DNA of 45,919 bases from CAYTCZ01 sp964436315 (GCA_964436315.1 CAYTCZ010000012.1:1-45919), one strand, 5' to 3'. Numbered from the stretch's first letter, positions 8,105-16,368 are shown. Numbers and translations are program-made. Notes: generated by a model from the letters alone, not told the origin.

Positions 8105-8522
8105 GGAGTCGGCCGAACGACCGGTCGTTGGCATCCTGATCGGCTCTGAGTCGGATCGGGACAAGATGGGGCCGGCCGAGGCCGAGCTTACGGATCGGGG
8201 GATTCCATACGAGCTCCAGGTTCATTCCGCCCACCGGACACCGCAGGCGGTCGCCGACTATGCGAGCACTGCAGCGGATCGTGGAGTGCGAGTGATCATC
8301 GCCGGCGCGGGTCTAGCGGCGGCGCTTCCGGGTGTGGTCGCGGCACACACCAATCTGCCTGTGATCGGGGTCCCGCTCACTTCCTCGAAGAGCGCGCTCG
8401 GCGGTCTAGATGCGTTGCTCGCAATCGTGCAGATGCCGCCGGGGGTGCCCGTGGCCTGCGTCGGACTTGATAGCTCGAAGAACGCCGCCGTTCTGGCCGC
8501 GCGGATACTCGCTCTCGACTAG
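8091..8522 (+). CDS. purE: 5-(carboxyamino)imidazole ribonucleotide mutase (AIR carboxylase)
   Basis: PurE moves the carboxyl group to form CAIR. From the GTG at 8091 the protein has 143 residues. GILIGSESDRDKM is the phosphate-binding N-terminal motif, and HSAHRTP contains the catalytic histidine (His48). LPVIGVPL and MPPGVPVACVGLDSSKNAA match the conserved C-terminal half. One oddity is the segment usually read as AGAGGAAHLPG, which here is AGAGLAAALPG, so a normally conserved histidine and glycine are replaced. No purK lies next to it, so it may work as a bicarbonate/CO2-using enzyme or with a PurK encoded elsewhere. A longer reading from 7974 would lie inside purD. The GTG start gives a normal N-terminus just before the first motif. 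Confidence 0.92.
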   Translation: MSPSEESAERPVVGILIGSESDRDKMGPAEAELTDRGIPYELQVHSAHRTPQAVADYASTAADRGVRVIIAGAGLAAALPGVVAAHTNLPVIGVPLTSSKSALGGLDALLAIVQMPPGVPVACVGLDSSKNAAVLAARILALD

Positions 8523-8660
8523 GTTCGTCGCTTCAAGTTGGCGGCTCACCAGAGCGCCTCTCTCGGGGCCACCCCGTACCACCACCCACTATCGAGCATA
8601 GCGTTGAAACTCGCGCGTGAGGAGCGCCAACTGTGGCTGATGTGAGCCGATTCGGCGGAC

Positions 8661-8679
8661 GGTGCGAACGGTTCGCGCC
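8661..8679. promoter_or_regulatory. Inverted repeat upstream of purB (candidate operator)
   Basis: The two 9-bp arms GGTGCGAAC and GTTCGCGCC flank a single G and match at eight of nine positions; the ninth is a G-T wobble. It lies about 45-63 bp upstream of the inferred purB transcript start. That position suits an operator for a purine regulator, but no specific regulator can be named. Confidence 0.4.
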
Positions 8680-8710
8680 GTTGGTCAAGGACCTCCGCTG
8701 ACTCCGGCTT

Positions 8711-8716
8711 TAGAAT
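8711..8716 (+). promoter_or_regulatory. Candidate -10 (TAGAAT) for leaderless purB
   Basis: TAGAAT matches the -10 consensus at five of six positions. Seven bases separate it from the GTG at 8724, so the transcript would begin at or next to the start codon. The other 190 bp between purE and purB show no gene. Confidence 0.5.
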
Positions 8717-8723
8717 GCTTTCA

Positions 8724-10052
8724 GTGATCGAGCGTTACTCCCGTCCGGCCATGAAGGAGATCTGGTCGGATGAGGGCAGGCTCTCACGCTGGTTCGATGT
8801 TGAACTCGCAGTCCTCGAGACGTGGGCGGAGCTTGGCGCAGTCCCATCCCAGGACGTCGACACGATCCGAGCCGAGGCAACGGTGCCGACACCCGCGCGC
8901 GTCGCCGAACTGGAAGCGCGAACACACCATGACCTAGCGGCGTTCGTCGATGCGATGGGTGACGGGCTCGGGCCCGAGGCGCGCTGGATTCACTTCGGGC
9001 TCACCTCGTCAGACGTCGTGGACACGGCTCTCGCGTTGCAGATCCGCGATGCCGGAGCGCTCCTGCTCCAGGGGGTCGACCGCACGATCGACGCGGTCAT
9101 TCGGCGGGCTCTGGAGCAGCGGAACGCCGTCATGGTCGGCCGCACGCACGGAGTGCACGCCGAGCCGATCACGTTTGGCTTCAAACTCGCTGGCTGGGCG
9201 TTCGAGCTCGACCGGGACCGAGATCGAATTGCGGGAGCCCTGGAGGGCGCCCGCGTCGGGAAACTCGCCGGCGCAGTCGGGACATACGGCGGAGGCGATC
9301 CCGCGCTGGAGCGCGCAGCTTGCTCGCGGCTCGGGCTAGCCGTCGAGCCGGCGGCCACGCAGGTGATTCCGCGCGATCGCCATGCCGATCTACTCGCGGC
9401 TCTGGCTCTCACCGCGAGCTCGCTCGAGCGTTTCGCCACCGAGATTCGCCATCTCGCTCGCACCGAGGTTCGCGAGCTTCAGGAACCGTTCGCAGCCGGG
9501 CAGAAGGGCTCGTCCGCGATGCCGCATAAGCGAAATCCGATCGTCGCTGAACGAATCTGCGGCCTCGCGCGGGTGGTTCGGTCCGCCGCGGCGGTCGGCC
9601 TCGAAAACGTCGCGCTCTTGCACGAGCGCGACATCTCGCATTCGAGCGCGGAGCGAGTTGTTCTCCCGGATTCCTTTCTCGCGCTGGATTACTTGCTCGA
9701 CCGGTTCGCCTGGCTCGTTGATGGCCTCGTCGTCAATGCGCAGCGCATGAGGGAGAACCTCGAGTCGTCCCGGGGATTGGTGTTCAGCCAGCGAGTTCTA
9801 CTCGCCCTTGTTGAGGCGGGTCTCTCGAGACAGGAGGCGTACGGGATCGTCCAGCGAAGCGCTCTCCGCTCCTGGGACGAGGGCCTTGACTTTCGGGAAC
9901 TCGTCGAACGAGATGGCCAGGTCTCCGAGAGACTCGATTCTGCGACGCTTGGGAGGGCCTTTGACCTCGACGACGCGCTGCGTCATGTCGAGACGATCTT
10001 CGACCGGCTTAGCGAGCTCAACGAACGGAGGGAGGACCGCGTCCATGCCTGA
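8724..10052 (+). CDS. purB: Adenylosuccinate lyase
   Basis: PurB removes fumarate from SAICAR and from adenylosuccinate. The 442-residue protein carries the superfamily signature SSAMPHKRNP, the THGVHAEPITFG histidine segment and HFGLTSSDVVDTA near residue 95. The GTG at 8724 is preferred over the ATG at 8715 because homologs normally begin Met-Ile-x-Arg-Tyr-Ser-Arg-Pro. This choice also places the start seven bases after a TAGAAT hexamer; no Shine-Dalgarno is present for either choice. It is the first gene of a tightly packed purB-purC-purS-purQ block and overlaps purC by 8 bp. Confidence 0.95.
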   Translation: MIERYSRPAMKEIWSDEGRLSRWFDVELAVLETWAELGAVPSQDVDTIRAEATVPTPARVAELEARTHHDLAAFVDAMGDGLGPEARWIHFGLTSSDVVDTALALQIRDAGALLLQGVDRTIDAVIRRALEQRNAVMVGRTHGVHAEPITFGFKLAGWAFELDRDRDRIAGALEGARVGKLAGAVGTYGGGDPALERAACSRLGLAVEPAATQVIPRDRHADLLAALALTASSLERFATEIRHLARTEVRELQEPFAAGQKGSSAMPHKRNPIVAERICGLARVVRSAAAVGLENVALLHERDISHSSAERVVLPDSFLALDYLLDRFAWLVDGLVVNAQRMRENLESSRGLVFSQRVLLALVEAGLSRQEAYGIVQRSALRSWDEGLDFRELVERDGQVSERLDSATLGRAFDLDDALRHVETIFDRLSELNERREDRVHA

Positions 10053-10911
10053 TTCCGCCGTAGTGCACCTCGGCAGCGGAAAAGTGAGGGAGCTCTATGA
10101 GCTAGACGACGACCGATTGCTGCTCACTGCAAGCGATCGAATTTCGACGTTTGACGTCGTCCATCCGACCGAGATTCCGGATAAAGGGAGAGTGCTCACC
10201 GGGCTTTCCGCGTTCTGGTTCGCGCGAACTGCGGAGATCGTGCCAAACCATCTGCTCGCGTTGCGAAGCGATGGACGCTCGATGGAGACGAAACGGCTCG
10301 AGATGCTGCCGATCGAGTGCGTCGTGCGAGGCTACATTGCAGGCTCGGCCTGGAAGGACTACAAAGCGACCCGCGAAACATCGGGCCATCGGCTCCCGAG
10401 CGGCCTGCGAGAGTCTGAGCGACTTCCGGAGCCGATCTTCACTCCGGCCACCAAGGCGCAAGAAGGTCACGATGAGAACATCTCTCGCGAGCAAGCGGGC
10501 GATCTCGTTGGTGACAACACTCTGGGCGAGGTCGAGCGGATTTCGATCGAGCTATACGAATTCGTCTCGGAGCACGCGCTCTCGCGGGGCATCATTCTCG
10601 CGGACACGAAGCTCGAATTCGGGCTCGACAACGACGGCACGCTCGTGCTCGCCGACGAAGTCTTTACACCAGATTCGTCCCGTTTCTGGCCGGCCGATGA
10701 CTACGAGCCCGGCCGAGGTCAGTTCTCGTTCGACAAGCAGTACGTCCGCGACTACTGCGAGTCGATTGAATGGAATAAGGAGCCTCCGGGACCGAAACTC
10801 CCCGACGACGTCGTCGCCAACACGCGCTCCCGTTACATCGAGGCCTTCGAGTTGCTGACGGATATTTCCTTCGACGACTACGCGTCAAACCCGGAAGTCG
10901 TCCTGCGATGA
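10045..10911 (+). CDS. purC: SAICAR synthetase
   Basis: PurC joins CAIR and aspartate with ATP to form SAICAR. The 288-residue protein shows GKVRELYELDDDRLLLTASDRISTFDV at its start. It also has LPIECVVRGYIAGSAWKDY (the Arg-Gly-Tyr substrate motif), ILADTKLEFG and VLADEVFTPDSSRFW, all typical of the longer bacterial PurC type. The ATG at 10045 follows GGAGG about ten bases upstream, inside the purB 3' end. Its stop overlaps the purS start as ATGA, so the three downstream genes are probably translated in a coupled way. Confidence 0.95.
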   Translation: MPDSAVVHLGSGKVRELYELDDDRLLLTASDRISTFDVVHPTEIPDKGRVLTGLSAFWFARTAEIVPNHLLALRSDGRSMETKRLEMLPIECVVRGYIAGSAWKDYKATRETSGHRLPSGLRESERLPEPIFTPATKAQEGHDENISREQAGDLVGDNTLGEVERISIELYEFVSEHALSRGIILADTKLEFGLDNDGTLVLADEVFTPDSSRFWPADDYEPGRGQFSFDKQYVRDYCESIEWNKEPPGPKLPDDVVANTRSRYIEAFELLTDISFDDYASNPEVVLR

Positions 10912-11204
10912 AGGCCACGGTGCTGGTACGACCGAAGCAAGGCATCCTCGATCCACAAGGACAGGCGGTCGAGGGTTCGCTGCGTCACCTCGGCTTCCAC
11001 GTATCCGAAGCGCAGGTTGGCCGCCTTATCGACCTCGACGTCTCGGCAAAAACGGAAGCCGAGGCTCGCGCTGAGGTCGAGAAGATGTGTGAGCAACTGC
11101 TTGCGAACCCGCTGATCGAGTCGTACACGATCGAGATCGAGGGCCATGAGCTCGAGCGAGAACGCAACAATCGGTCCGAGGAGCCATCGAGAGTTTCCCC
11201 GTGA
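10908..11204 (+). CDS. purS: FGAM synthetase subunit PurS
   Basis: PurS (98 aa) is the small structural subunit that bridges PurL and PurQ in three-part formylglycinamidine ribonucleotide synthetase. The ATVLVRPKQGILDPQGQA opening and the LIDLDVSAKTEAEARAEVEKMCEQLLANPLIE segment are characteristic. It starts with an ATGA overlap on purC and ends with a GTGA overlap on purQ. The last ten residues are Ser/Arg/Glu-rich and longer than usual. Confidence 0.94.
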   Translation: MKATVLVRPKQGILDPQGQAVEGSLRHLGFHVSEAQVGRLIDLDVSAKTEAEARAEVEKMCEQLLANPLIESYTIEIEGHELERERNNRSEEPSRVSP

Positions 11205-11899
11205 CCGATCTTCGACCGACCGTGGCCGTTCTTGTCTTCCCGGGATCGAACGACGATCGCGACGCGTGTGCGGCCATCGCCCTCCTCGGAGGGGAGCCCG
11301 TGCGGGTGTGGCATCAGGAAAAGGAACTTCCACGCCAGACAGAGGCGATCGTTCTGCCCGGCGGTTTCTCGTACGGTGACTATCTGCGATGCGGTGCGAT
11401 CGCTCGATTCGCCCCCGCGATGGGCGCGGTTCGCGAATTTGCCGCTTCGGGAGGCCCGGTGCTCGGTATCTGCAACGGATTTCAGGTGCTCTGCGAGGCG
11501 GGACTGCTGCCCGGCGTGCTGCGGCCGAATGAGTCGCTCTCGTTCATCTGCAAGGACGTTCACCTCCGCGTCGAGTCGGTACAGACTCCGTTTACCTCGA
11601 GATGTGCGCTCGGTCAGGGGCTCACGATTCCCATCAAACATGGGGAGGGGAGCTACTTCGTGCCCGACGAGGTCTACGAGGAACTGATCGTCAACGACCA
11701 GGTTGTACTTCGGTACGCGGAGAATCCCAACGGATCCGTCGGAGACATCGCGGGCGTCGTCAACTCCGGACGGAACGTTCTCGGGCTCATGCCCCACCCG
11801 GAGCATGCCGTTGATCCGCTGCTCGGCTCTGACGACGGTGCGCTCGTCCTCGGTGCGCTCATCGATTTCGCGCGCGAGCGCGCTTTGGTAACTGCCTAG
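11201..11899 (+). CDS. purQ: FGAM synthetase glutaminase subunit PurQ
   Basis: PurQ (232 aa) is a class I amidotransferase that supplies ammonia to PurL. The nucleophile elbow GICNGFQ, the LPGGFSYGDYLRCGAIARF segment and the catalytic pair in MPHPEHAVD are all present. It starts with GTG in a GTGA overlap with purS. PurL would normally follow directly, but the next gene is on the other strand, so purL (and purF) must lie outside the window. The stop codon shares the palindrome CTAG with the stop of the convergent gene. Confidence 0.95.
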   Translation: MTDLRPTVAVLVFPGSNDDRDACAAIALLGGEPVRVWHQEKELPRQTEAIVLPGGFSYGDYLRCGAIARFAPAMGAVREFAASGGPVLGICNGFQVLCEAGLLPGVLRPNESLSFICKDVHLRVESVQTPFTSRCALGQGLTIPIKHGEGSYFVPDEVYEELIVNDQVVLRYAENPNGSVGDIAGVVNSGRNVLGLMPHPEHAVDPLLGSDDGALVLGALIDFARERALVTA

Positions 11900-12186
11900 C
11901 CAGCCTCGGTCGGCCCTCCTTCCAGTTCGGACAGGGCAGAAGCGAGAGCCGGGTGCTCTCGAAGAGCCGTTCCAAGGCGCTCCAGGTCGCGCGGTCGCAA
12001 CGTGACGGGCCCGCGGCGAACCGTGCCGTCGGTGCTGTAGGCGAGACGAACGAGTCTTTCGCCTTTCTTGAGTTCGAGAAGCTGAAGCACTGTCTGGAAC
12101 CGCTTATCGCCTGCGCGTTGCTGCACAGCGAGTGCGTCGATGATCGAGGCACTGCCCCACGGCGTCGGCACGCTCTTCGTTGACAT
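11896..12186 (-). CDS. Small basic protein (96 aa), possibly PC4-like
   Basis: The centre of this 96-residue protein reads LELKKGERLVRLAYSTDG followed by GPVTLRPRDLERL. A short strand-turn-strand before a helix of this kind is reminiscent of PC4/YdbC-type single-strand nucleic-acid binding proteins; the resemblance is weak. It is convergent with purQ, and the two stop codons overlap by 4 bp. The ATG at 12186 lacks a Shine-Dalgarno and has TATGTT six bases upstream, consistent with leaderless transcription. No signal peptide or membrane span is seen. Confidence 0.65.
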   Translation of the reverse strand: MSTKSVPTPWGSASIIDALAVQQRAGDKRFQTVLQLLELKKGERLVRLAYSTDGTVRRGPVTLRPRDLERLGTALREHPALASALSELEGGPTEAG

Positions 12187-12192
12187 GGAACC

Positions 12193-12198
12193 AACATA
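12193..12198 (-). promoter_or_regulatory. Candidate -10 (TATGTT) for leaderless start at 12186
   Basis: On the minus strand TATGTT is followed by GGTTCC and then the ATG at 12186, a six-base gap. Confidence 0.4.
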
Positions 12199-12280
12199 GG
12201 CGGATTCGAGTGAAGCGTGTGCGCCACGTTGAAATATCTTCGAAACATCGCCGACGAAACGCCCGTCGTTACGACGCGAC

Positions 12281-12286
12281 TAGCAT
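12281..12286 (+). promoter_or_regulatory. Candidate -10 (TAGCAT) for lipoprotein gene at 12293
   Basis: TAGCAT is followed by GAGGCC and then the GTG that begins the lipoprotein signal, a six-base gap. The GAGG in the gap is too close to serve as a normal ribosome site. Confidence 0.4.
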
Positions 12287-12292
12287 GAGGCC

Positions 12293-13503
12293 GTGCGGGC
12301 GCTTCATCTCGGAGTCCGTCGGTTGCTCGTGCTTCCCGCGATTGTGCTCGTCATCTCCGCATGCGGAGGCACGGACGATTCGCCAGAATCATCCGGCTGG
12401 ATCCGGGTCGAACACACCGAGGAGACGTTGGTGGCGATGATGAGCAGGTAATGCGCGCGGTCGCGGCCGGGGGCCCGGGTTTCGTCGCCGTCGGTTGGGA
12501 CGGAGCGGGAGGGGATCGTGATGCTGCGGTCTGGACCTCGACCGACGGCCTCTCGTGGCATCGCGTTCCGCACAAAGAGACGGTTTTTGGCGGGCCCGAT
12601 GCCCAGCTGATGGCGTCGGTCACGCAAGGTGGCCCCGGGCTCGTCGCAGTTGGACTCGACGGGTCAGGAGGCGATTTTGACGCCGCGGCCTGGGTCTCGG
12701 CAGACGGGTCGAGCTGGGAACGCGTCCCACACGATGAGTCCTCTCTCGGCGGGGTCAACTTCCAGGCGATGCAGGATGTAACGAGCTCGGGCTCACGCCT
12801 CACTGCGGTTGGCGCCGACACCTCAGGCGGAGACTTCGATGCCGCCGCCTGGTTTTCTGACGACGGACGTTCGTGGACTCGTGTAACCCACGACGAGGAA
12901 CTGTTCGGAGGACCGAATGAACAGGACATCAACACGGTGGCGGTCGGCGGGCCTGGATTTGTGGCCGCCGGCTTCGACGAGTCCGACGTCTTCGGTGATC
13001 GCGATGTCGCCATCTGGACGTCGCGCGACGGCGAGGAATGGGTGCGAGTTCCGCATGACGAGGCGCTGTTCGGCGGGGCGGAGGAGCAGGTGGTAATGGC
13101 GGTCGAAGCGAGCCGGCGTGGGCTCGTCGCGGTCGGTTACGACGAGGCGGGCGGCGATCGGGATGCAGCGGCATGGAGATCAGACGATGGCCTCAGCTGG
13201 TCTCGATCTGGAGAAGACGCACTCGCGGGCGAGGGGAATCAGATGATCATGGCTGTTGCCTTCGATGACTCGGGACTGAACGCAGTCGGTCGGGATGCGG
13301 CCGGCAATGCGCGATGGGGGGCGGTCTGGTTTTCAAGTGACATCGTCGCTTGGGAGAGAGTGCCGTCCGGCGCGGTCTTCGAGGGGGAAGCAAATGGCCC
13401 CGTCATGCTCGGGATCGCCCTTCTTGGTAGTTCTCTCGTCGTCGTCGGAGTGGATGGCTCTCAGGGGGACGACGACGCGGCCGTGTGGGTGAATCGAGGC
13501 TAG
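12293..13503 (+). CDS. Seven-bladed propeller lipoprotein, interrupted by an apparent 1-base frameshift
   Basis: From the GTG at 12293 one frame encodes a lipoprotein signal (Arg-Arg, hydrophobic core LLVLPAIVLV, lipobox ISAC) and then the start of a repeat (GWIRVEHTEETL) before a stop at about 12452. The rest, through 13503, is in a frame one base earlier. It holds seven repeats of about 53 residues with pattern GGPGFVAVG-DxxGGDxDAAVW-SxDGLSW-RVPHDE-FGG-EQ. Aligning the first fragment with later repeats shows that a single missing base near 12430 restores a 14-residue match. The C-terminal half-blade and the N-terminal half-blade would then close a seven-bladed propeller of the Asp-box/sialidase-like kind. 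It may be a real pseudogene, a programmed -1 shift or an assembly error. An internal ATG at 12361 would give a protein with no export signal. Confidence 0.75.
12469..13500 (+). repeat. Seven tandem ~53-codon propeller repeats
   Basis: Units begin GGPGFVAVG, GGPGLVAVG, SGSRLTAVG, GGPGFVAAG, SRRGLVAVG, DDSGLNAVG and LGSSLVVVG. Each has a conserved AAxW and an S-x-DG-x-x-W motif. The fourth is the longest and the seventh is a half unit. Confidence 0.8.
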
Positions 13504-13509
13504 GCGCTG

Positions 13510-14301
13510 TTAGTAAAGAGGCTCGACGAAGCTCTCAGAGGGTTTGCTCAAGAGGTACCAGCCGACTTGGAGCGTGAACACGTAGCCGTCTCCGCTGCGT
13601 CTGAGATTGATGCCAGCGGTCGAGCCCCTCGCCACGAGTTGCTCGACGAAGTCGGTGACCCGAGATCGGGTTTCTTCATCGCAGACCGCGACATCGAACC
13701 ACTCGCCCAGATCCCAATCCTCTCGTTCGATGTTCGAGCGCCGCAGCACGAGGTAGTTGGATTCGAAGAGCCCCCTGAAGTCGGCATCCGAGAGAACTCG
13801 CACGTGGGACGGATCCCGGAGCGACTCGATTTGATTCTGGGCGAGCGCTTCCAACGGATCGACCGAGGCGATCTGGTCGATCATGAGGACACGACCGCCT
13901 GGTCGAGTAACGCGAACCATCTCGGAGATCGAGAGCTCGGGCCGTGACAGGTGGTGGATGGTTCGGGACATCGTCGTCACGTCGAACTCCCCGTCCTGGA
14001 GAGGAAGGGCCATGCAGTCGCCTTCTGCGAACGACACGTTTGGGTAGTCGGCCGCTCCCTTCTTCGCCTCGGCCAACATCTCCGGGACGACGTCCAGTCC
14101 GACGACCTCGTGAACGAGCGGAGCGAGTGCCAACGCAAGTGTTCCGGCTCCGGTTCCCACGTCGAGAACTCGCTCGGAGCCATCGAGCGCGATGAAACTC
14201 CGCAGTCGATCTCGCATGCTGTCGATCCGACTCGCACTCAGCTCAGCCAGGCGAGTTGCGCTGGCCGAGAATCGCTTCTGTGTCGCGTCTTCGCTGCTCA
14301 C
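13510..14301 (-). CDS. Class I SAM-dependent methyltransferase
   Basis: The 263-residue protein has the Rossmann methyltransferase motifs: VLDVGTGAGTLALALAP (motif I), VVGLDVVPEML (post I), FDVTTMSRTIHHL (motif IV/post) and VTRPGGRVLMID. This is the UbiE/Methyltransf_11 type. The substrate cannot be told from sequence. The start is GTG at 14301, in a 4-bp GTGA overlap with the stop of the nucleotidyltransferase gene, so it is the last gene of the long minus-strand operon. AGGA lies upstream. It is convergent with the propeller gene, with only 6 bp between their ends and no terminator hairpin. Confidence 0.85.
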   Translation of the reverse strand: MSSEDATQKRFSASATRLAELSASRIDSMRDRLRSFIALDGSERVLDVGTGAGTLALALAPLVHEVVGLDVVPEMLAEAKKGAADYPNVSFAEGDCMALPLQDGEFDVTTMSRTIHHLSRPELSISEMVRVTRPGGRVLMIDQIASVDPLEALAQNQIESLRDPSHVRVLSDADFRGLFESNYLVLRRSNIEREDWDLGEWFDVAVCDEETRSRVTDFVEQLVARGSTAGINLRRSGDGYVFTLQVGWYLLSKPSESFVEPLY

Positions 14302-15335
14302 GATCGGGCTTTCCTGACGAACTCGATGGCCTGTTCCTTGGTCTCGATAGTTCCAGCGGCTTGTTCTTCCGCGATCATCTCAAGTATTCGTCCGACTTCA
14401 GGCCCGGGCGGGAGATCGAGTTCGTCGCCGCGAACGAGGGGTTCTTGCGGTTCCGCGAGCCGAGCCTGTTCGACTGCGTCCACGAACTCGCCGTTGATCC
14501 CGAGAAATGCGAGCGCCTCGGTCGCCCAGGGCTCGGTTGTCCGCCGGAACCGGTGAATCTGGCGCGGCGAGGTATCCGCCGGAGGTCTTGCGGTCAGCAA
14601 CGTTCGGGCCATTCGTCTGGTCTCATTGGAGATCGGGAATTCAAACAGGGCGTCTCGGAAGACAACCGAGAGGAGGAAGTTTGGCTCGTGCAGAAGATCG
14701 ACGGAATCGAGCCGTCCAGAATCGCCTCCGAGAGGCTGAAGCAGGCCCAGATCGTCGGCTCTGCGATACCCCGCCGGAGAGAGACGACTGAGTTCGGCGA
14801 GAACGCGCTCGCCGGCCTGTTGCCTGATCAAGCTCGCATGGTCTCGGACGAGGACCTCCGAGCCGTCTTCGAGAGCGAAGTCGAGTTCGTCCTCGAGCCG
14901 CACCGCACGGAGCAAGCGCAATGGATCGTCGACGAAGACGCTCGTCGAGACAACCGTCAATCGGCGTTGCTGAAGATCGCGCATCCCGCCGTGAGGATCG
15001 ACAATCTCTCCGTCGGAAAGAGGCTTCGCCATTGCGTTCACGCTGAAATCGCGCCCGGCAAGGTCATGCTCGATGCCGGCGCCCAACGGCACGAAGTCCA
15101 CGGTTTTTCCCTCGCGTAGTGAGACCCGCCAGGCTCCGTGGCGCTCGGACAGCAGGAATGCGGGGGCCTCGAGCTGCCGACTCAAACGCTGCGCAGCAGC
15201 GCGCGGGGCCGGACAGGCAACGTCGAGATCGACGACAGCGCGACCGAGTAGCTCGTCGCGGACGGCGCCGCCGACGATATAAGCCTCGTCCCCTGCCGTT
15301 GCCTTGCTCAGCTGCTCAACGATCGATGACAACAC
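14298..15335 (-). CDS. tRNA nucleotidyltransferase / poly(A) polymerase family protein
   Basis: This 345-residue protein carries the class II nucleotidyltransferase head: VGGAVRDELLGR followed by the catalytic VDLDVA (Asp36 and Asp38), then RDFSVNAMA and DDPLRLLRAVR. Such enzymes add CCA to tRNA 3' ends or polyadenylate RNA. It lacks the C-terminal HD phosphohydrolase domain of many actinobacterial homologs, which makes it shorter than usual. The GTG start at 15335 overlaps the end of alr by 20 bp; a TTG three bases further in is an alternative. CCA-adding versus poly(A) activity cannot be settled by eye. Confidence 0.88.
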   Translation of the reverse strand: MLSSIVEQLSKATAGDEAYIVGGAVRDELLGRAVVDLDVACPAPRAAAQRLSRQLEAPAFLLSERHGAWRVSLREGKTVDFVPLGAGIEHDLAGRDFSVNAMAKPLSDGEIVDPHGGMRDLQQRRLTVVSTSVFVDDPLRLLRAVRLEDELDFALEDGSEVLVRDHASLIRQQAGERVLAELSRLSPAGYRRADDLGLLQPLGGDSGRLDSVDLLHEPNFLLSVVFRDALFEFPISNETRRMARTLLTARPPADTSPRQIHRFRRTTEPWATEALAFLGINGEFVDAVEQARLAEPQEPLVRGDELDLPPGPEVGRILEMIAEEQAAGTIETKEQAIEFVRKARS

Positions 15336-16362
15336 GCCGAGCCCGAAGAGGTGAGCTTTCGATCCCGCACGTCAGCTCGTAGTTGATCGTTCCGAGAACC
15401 CGGGCGTGCTCCTCGGCACGGATGCCATCGCCAAGCAACGTTACCGGGCTTCCCTGGGGTTGATCGGTGAGCTCAACGGCGAACGAATCCATGGAGATAG
15501 TGCCGATCACCCGCGAGCGCCGTTGGCCGACAAAGACCTCGGTACCGGTGAGCCCTCGGCGCCAACCGTCTCCGTACCCGACAGGAACAACGCCGATCCG
15601 AGTCGGTTGATTCGCGATGTAGCGTCTCCCGTAGCCCGTGCTTGCCCCGGGTTGGAGGTCCTTGACCATCGCGACGTAGCTTCTCCACGAGAGAACCGGC
15701 TCGAGTCCATGCGTCTTCGGATCATCGCCGAACGGGGACAGTCCGTAGAGCGCGACGCCGCACCGGACGGCATCGAAGCGTGCTTCCGGGAATCGAAGGG
15801 TCGCGGCGCTGTTGGCGACATGGCGAGTGGCGCCAGGGAAACGTTCTGTCACGTTCCTGAAGCTCTCGAGCTGCTCTCGAGTGAATTCTTCGTCCGGCTC
15901 GTCTGCGGTCGCAAGGTGACTCATGACTCCAATCACCGAGTCGGGCGGAAGTCGCCCCGCGTCGGCCGGGGACATTCCCCAGCGACCCATTCCTGTGTCG
16001 ATTTTGGCATGGACCCGAAGGCCGTCAGGGATCGTGGGGCTCGAGATACATACCTCGAGTTCATGTCGGCGGGCGTCGTCTTCCTGGCCCCGGTCGAGTG
16101 CGCTCATCACGATGATGCGAGCACCCGGAAACGCTTGACGGAGTTCCCTCCCTTCGGTGACCGTCGCTACGCAGAGCGCTGCCGCCTTCGCTTCGACTGC
16201 AGCTCGCGCGCAGTCGACCATTCCATGTCCATATCCGTCTGCTTTGACCACCGCCCAGAGTTCCGCAGACCCTGCCGCTGCGCGAAGCCGTTCGGCGTTC
16301 CGACGGAGCGCTCCGATGTTGATCGTGATTTCCGAGCGACAACGCTCGTCCGTGACCCCCAC
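15316..16362 (-). CDS. alr: Alanine racemase
   Basis: Alr supplies D-alanine for peptidoglycan. The 348-residue protein has the PLP-lysine motif VVKADGYGHG (Lys40). VHAKIDTGMGRWG, GVMSHLATADEPD and RCGVALYGLSP line the active site, and the tyrosine-bearing STGYGRRY region and VIGTISMDSFAVEL are present. It starts with GTG 6 bp after nnr. Its operon partners (nnr, acpS) are common neighbours in actinobacteria. Confidence 0.95.
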   Translation of the reverse strand: MGVTDERCRSEITINIGALRRNAERLRAAAGSAELWAVVKADGYGHGMVDCARAAVEAKAAALCVATVTEGRELRQAFPGARIIVMSALDRGQEDDARRHELEVCISSPTIPDGLRVHAKIDTGMGRWGMSPADAGRLPPDSVIGVMSHLATADEPDEEFTREQLESFRNVTERFPGATRHVANSAATLRFPEARFDAVRCGVALYGLSPFGDDPKTHGLEPVLSWRSYVAMVKDLQPGASTGYGRRYIANQPTRIGVVPVGYGDGWRRGLTGTEVFVGQRRSRVIGTISMDSFAVELTDQPQGSPVTLLGDGIRAEEHARVLGTINYELTCGIESSPLRARRVVIDR

Positions 16363-16368
16363 TCAGAC

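Noticed and set aside
8661..8679. SOS (LexA) box upstream of purB
   Set aside because: A Gram-positive LexA box has CGAAC and GTTCG four bases apart; here they are one base apart.
12361..13503. Propeller gene taken as starting at ATG 12361
   Set aside because: That ATG gives about 25 residues unrelated to the repeats and no export signal. The frame just upstream has a clean lipoprotein signal and the missing half-repeat, so the ATG is a by-product of the frameshift.
14256..15119. Plus-strand ORF opposite the CCA/poly(A) nucleotidyltransferase gene
   Set aside because: Antisense shadow; the minus-strand gene has all catalytic motifs in order.
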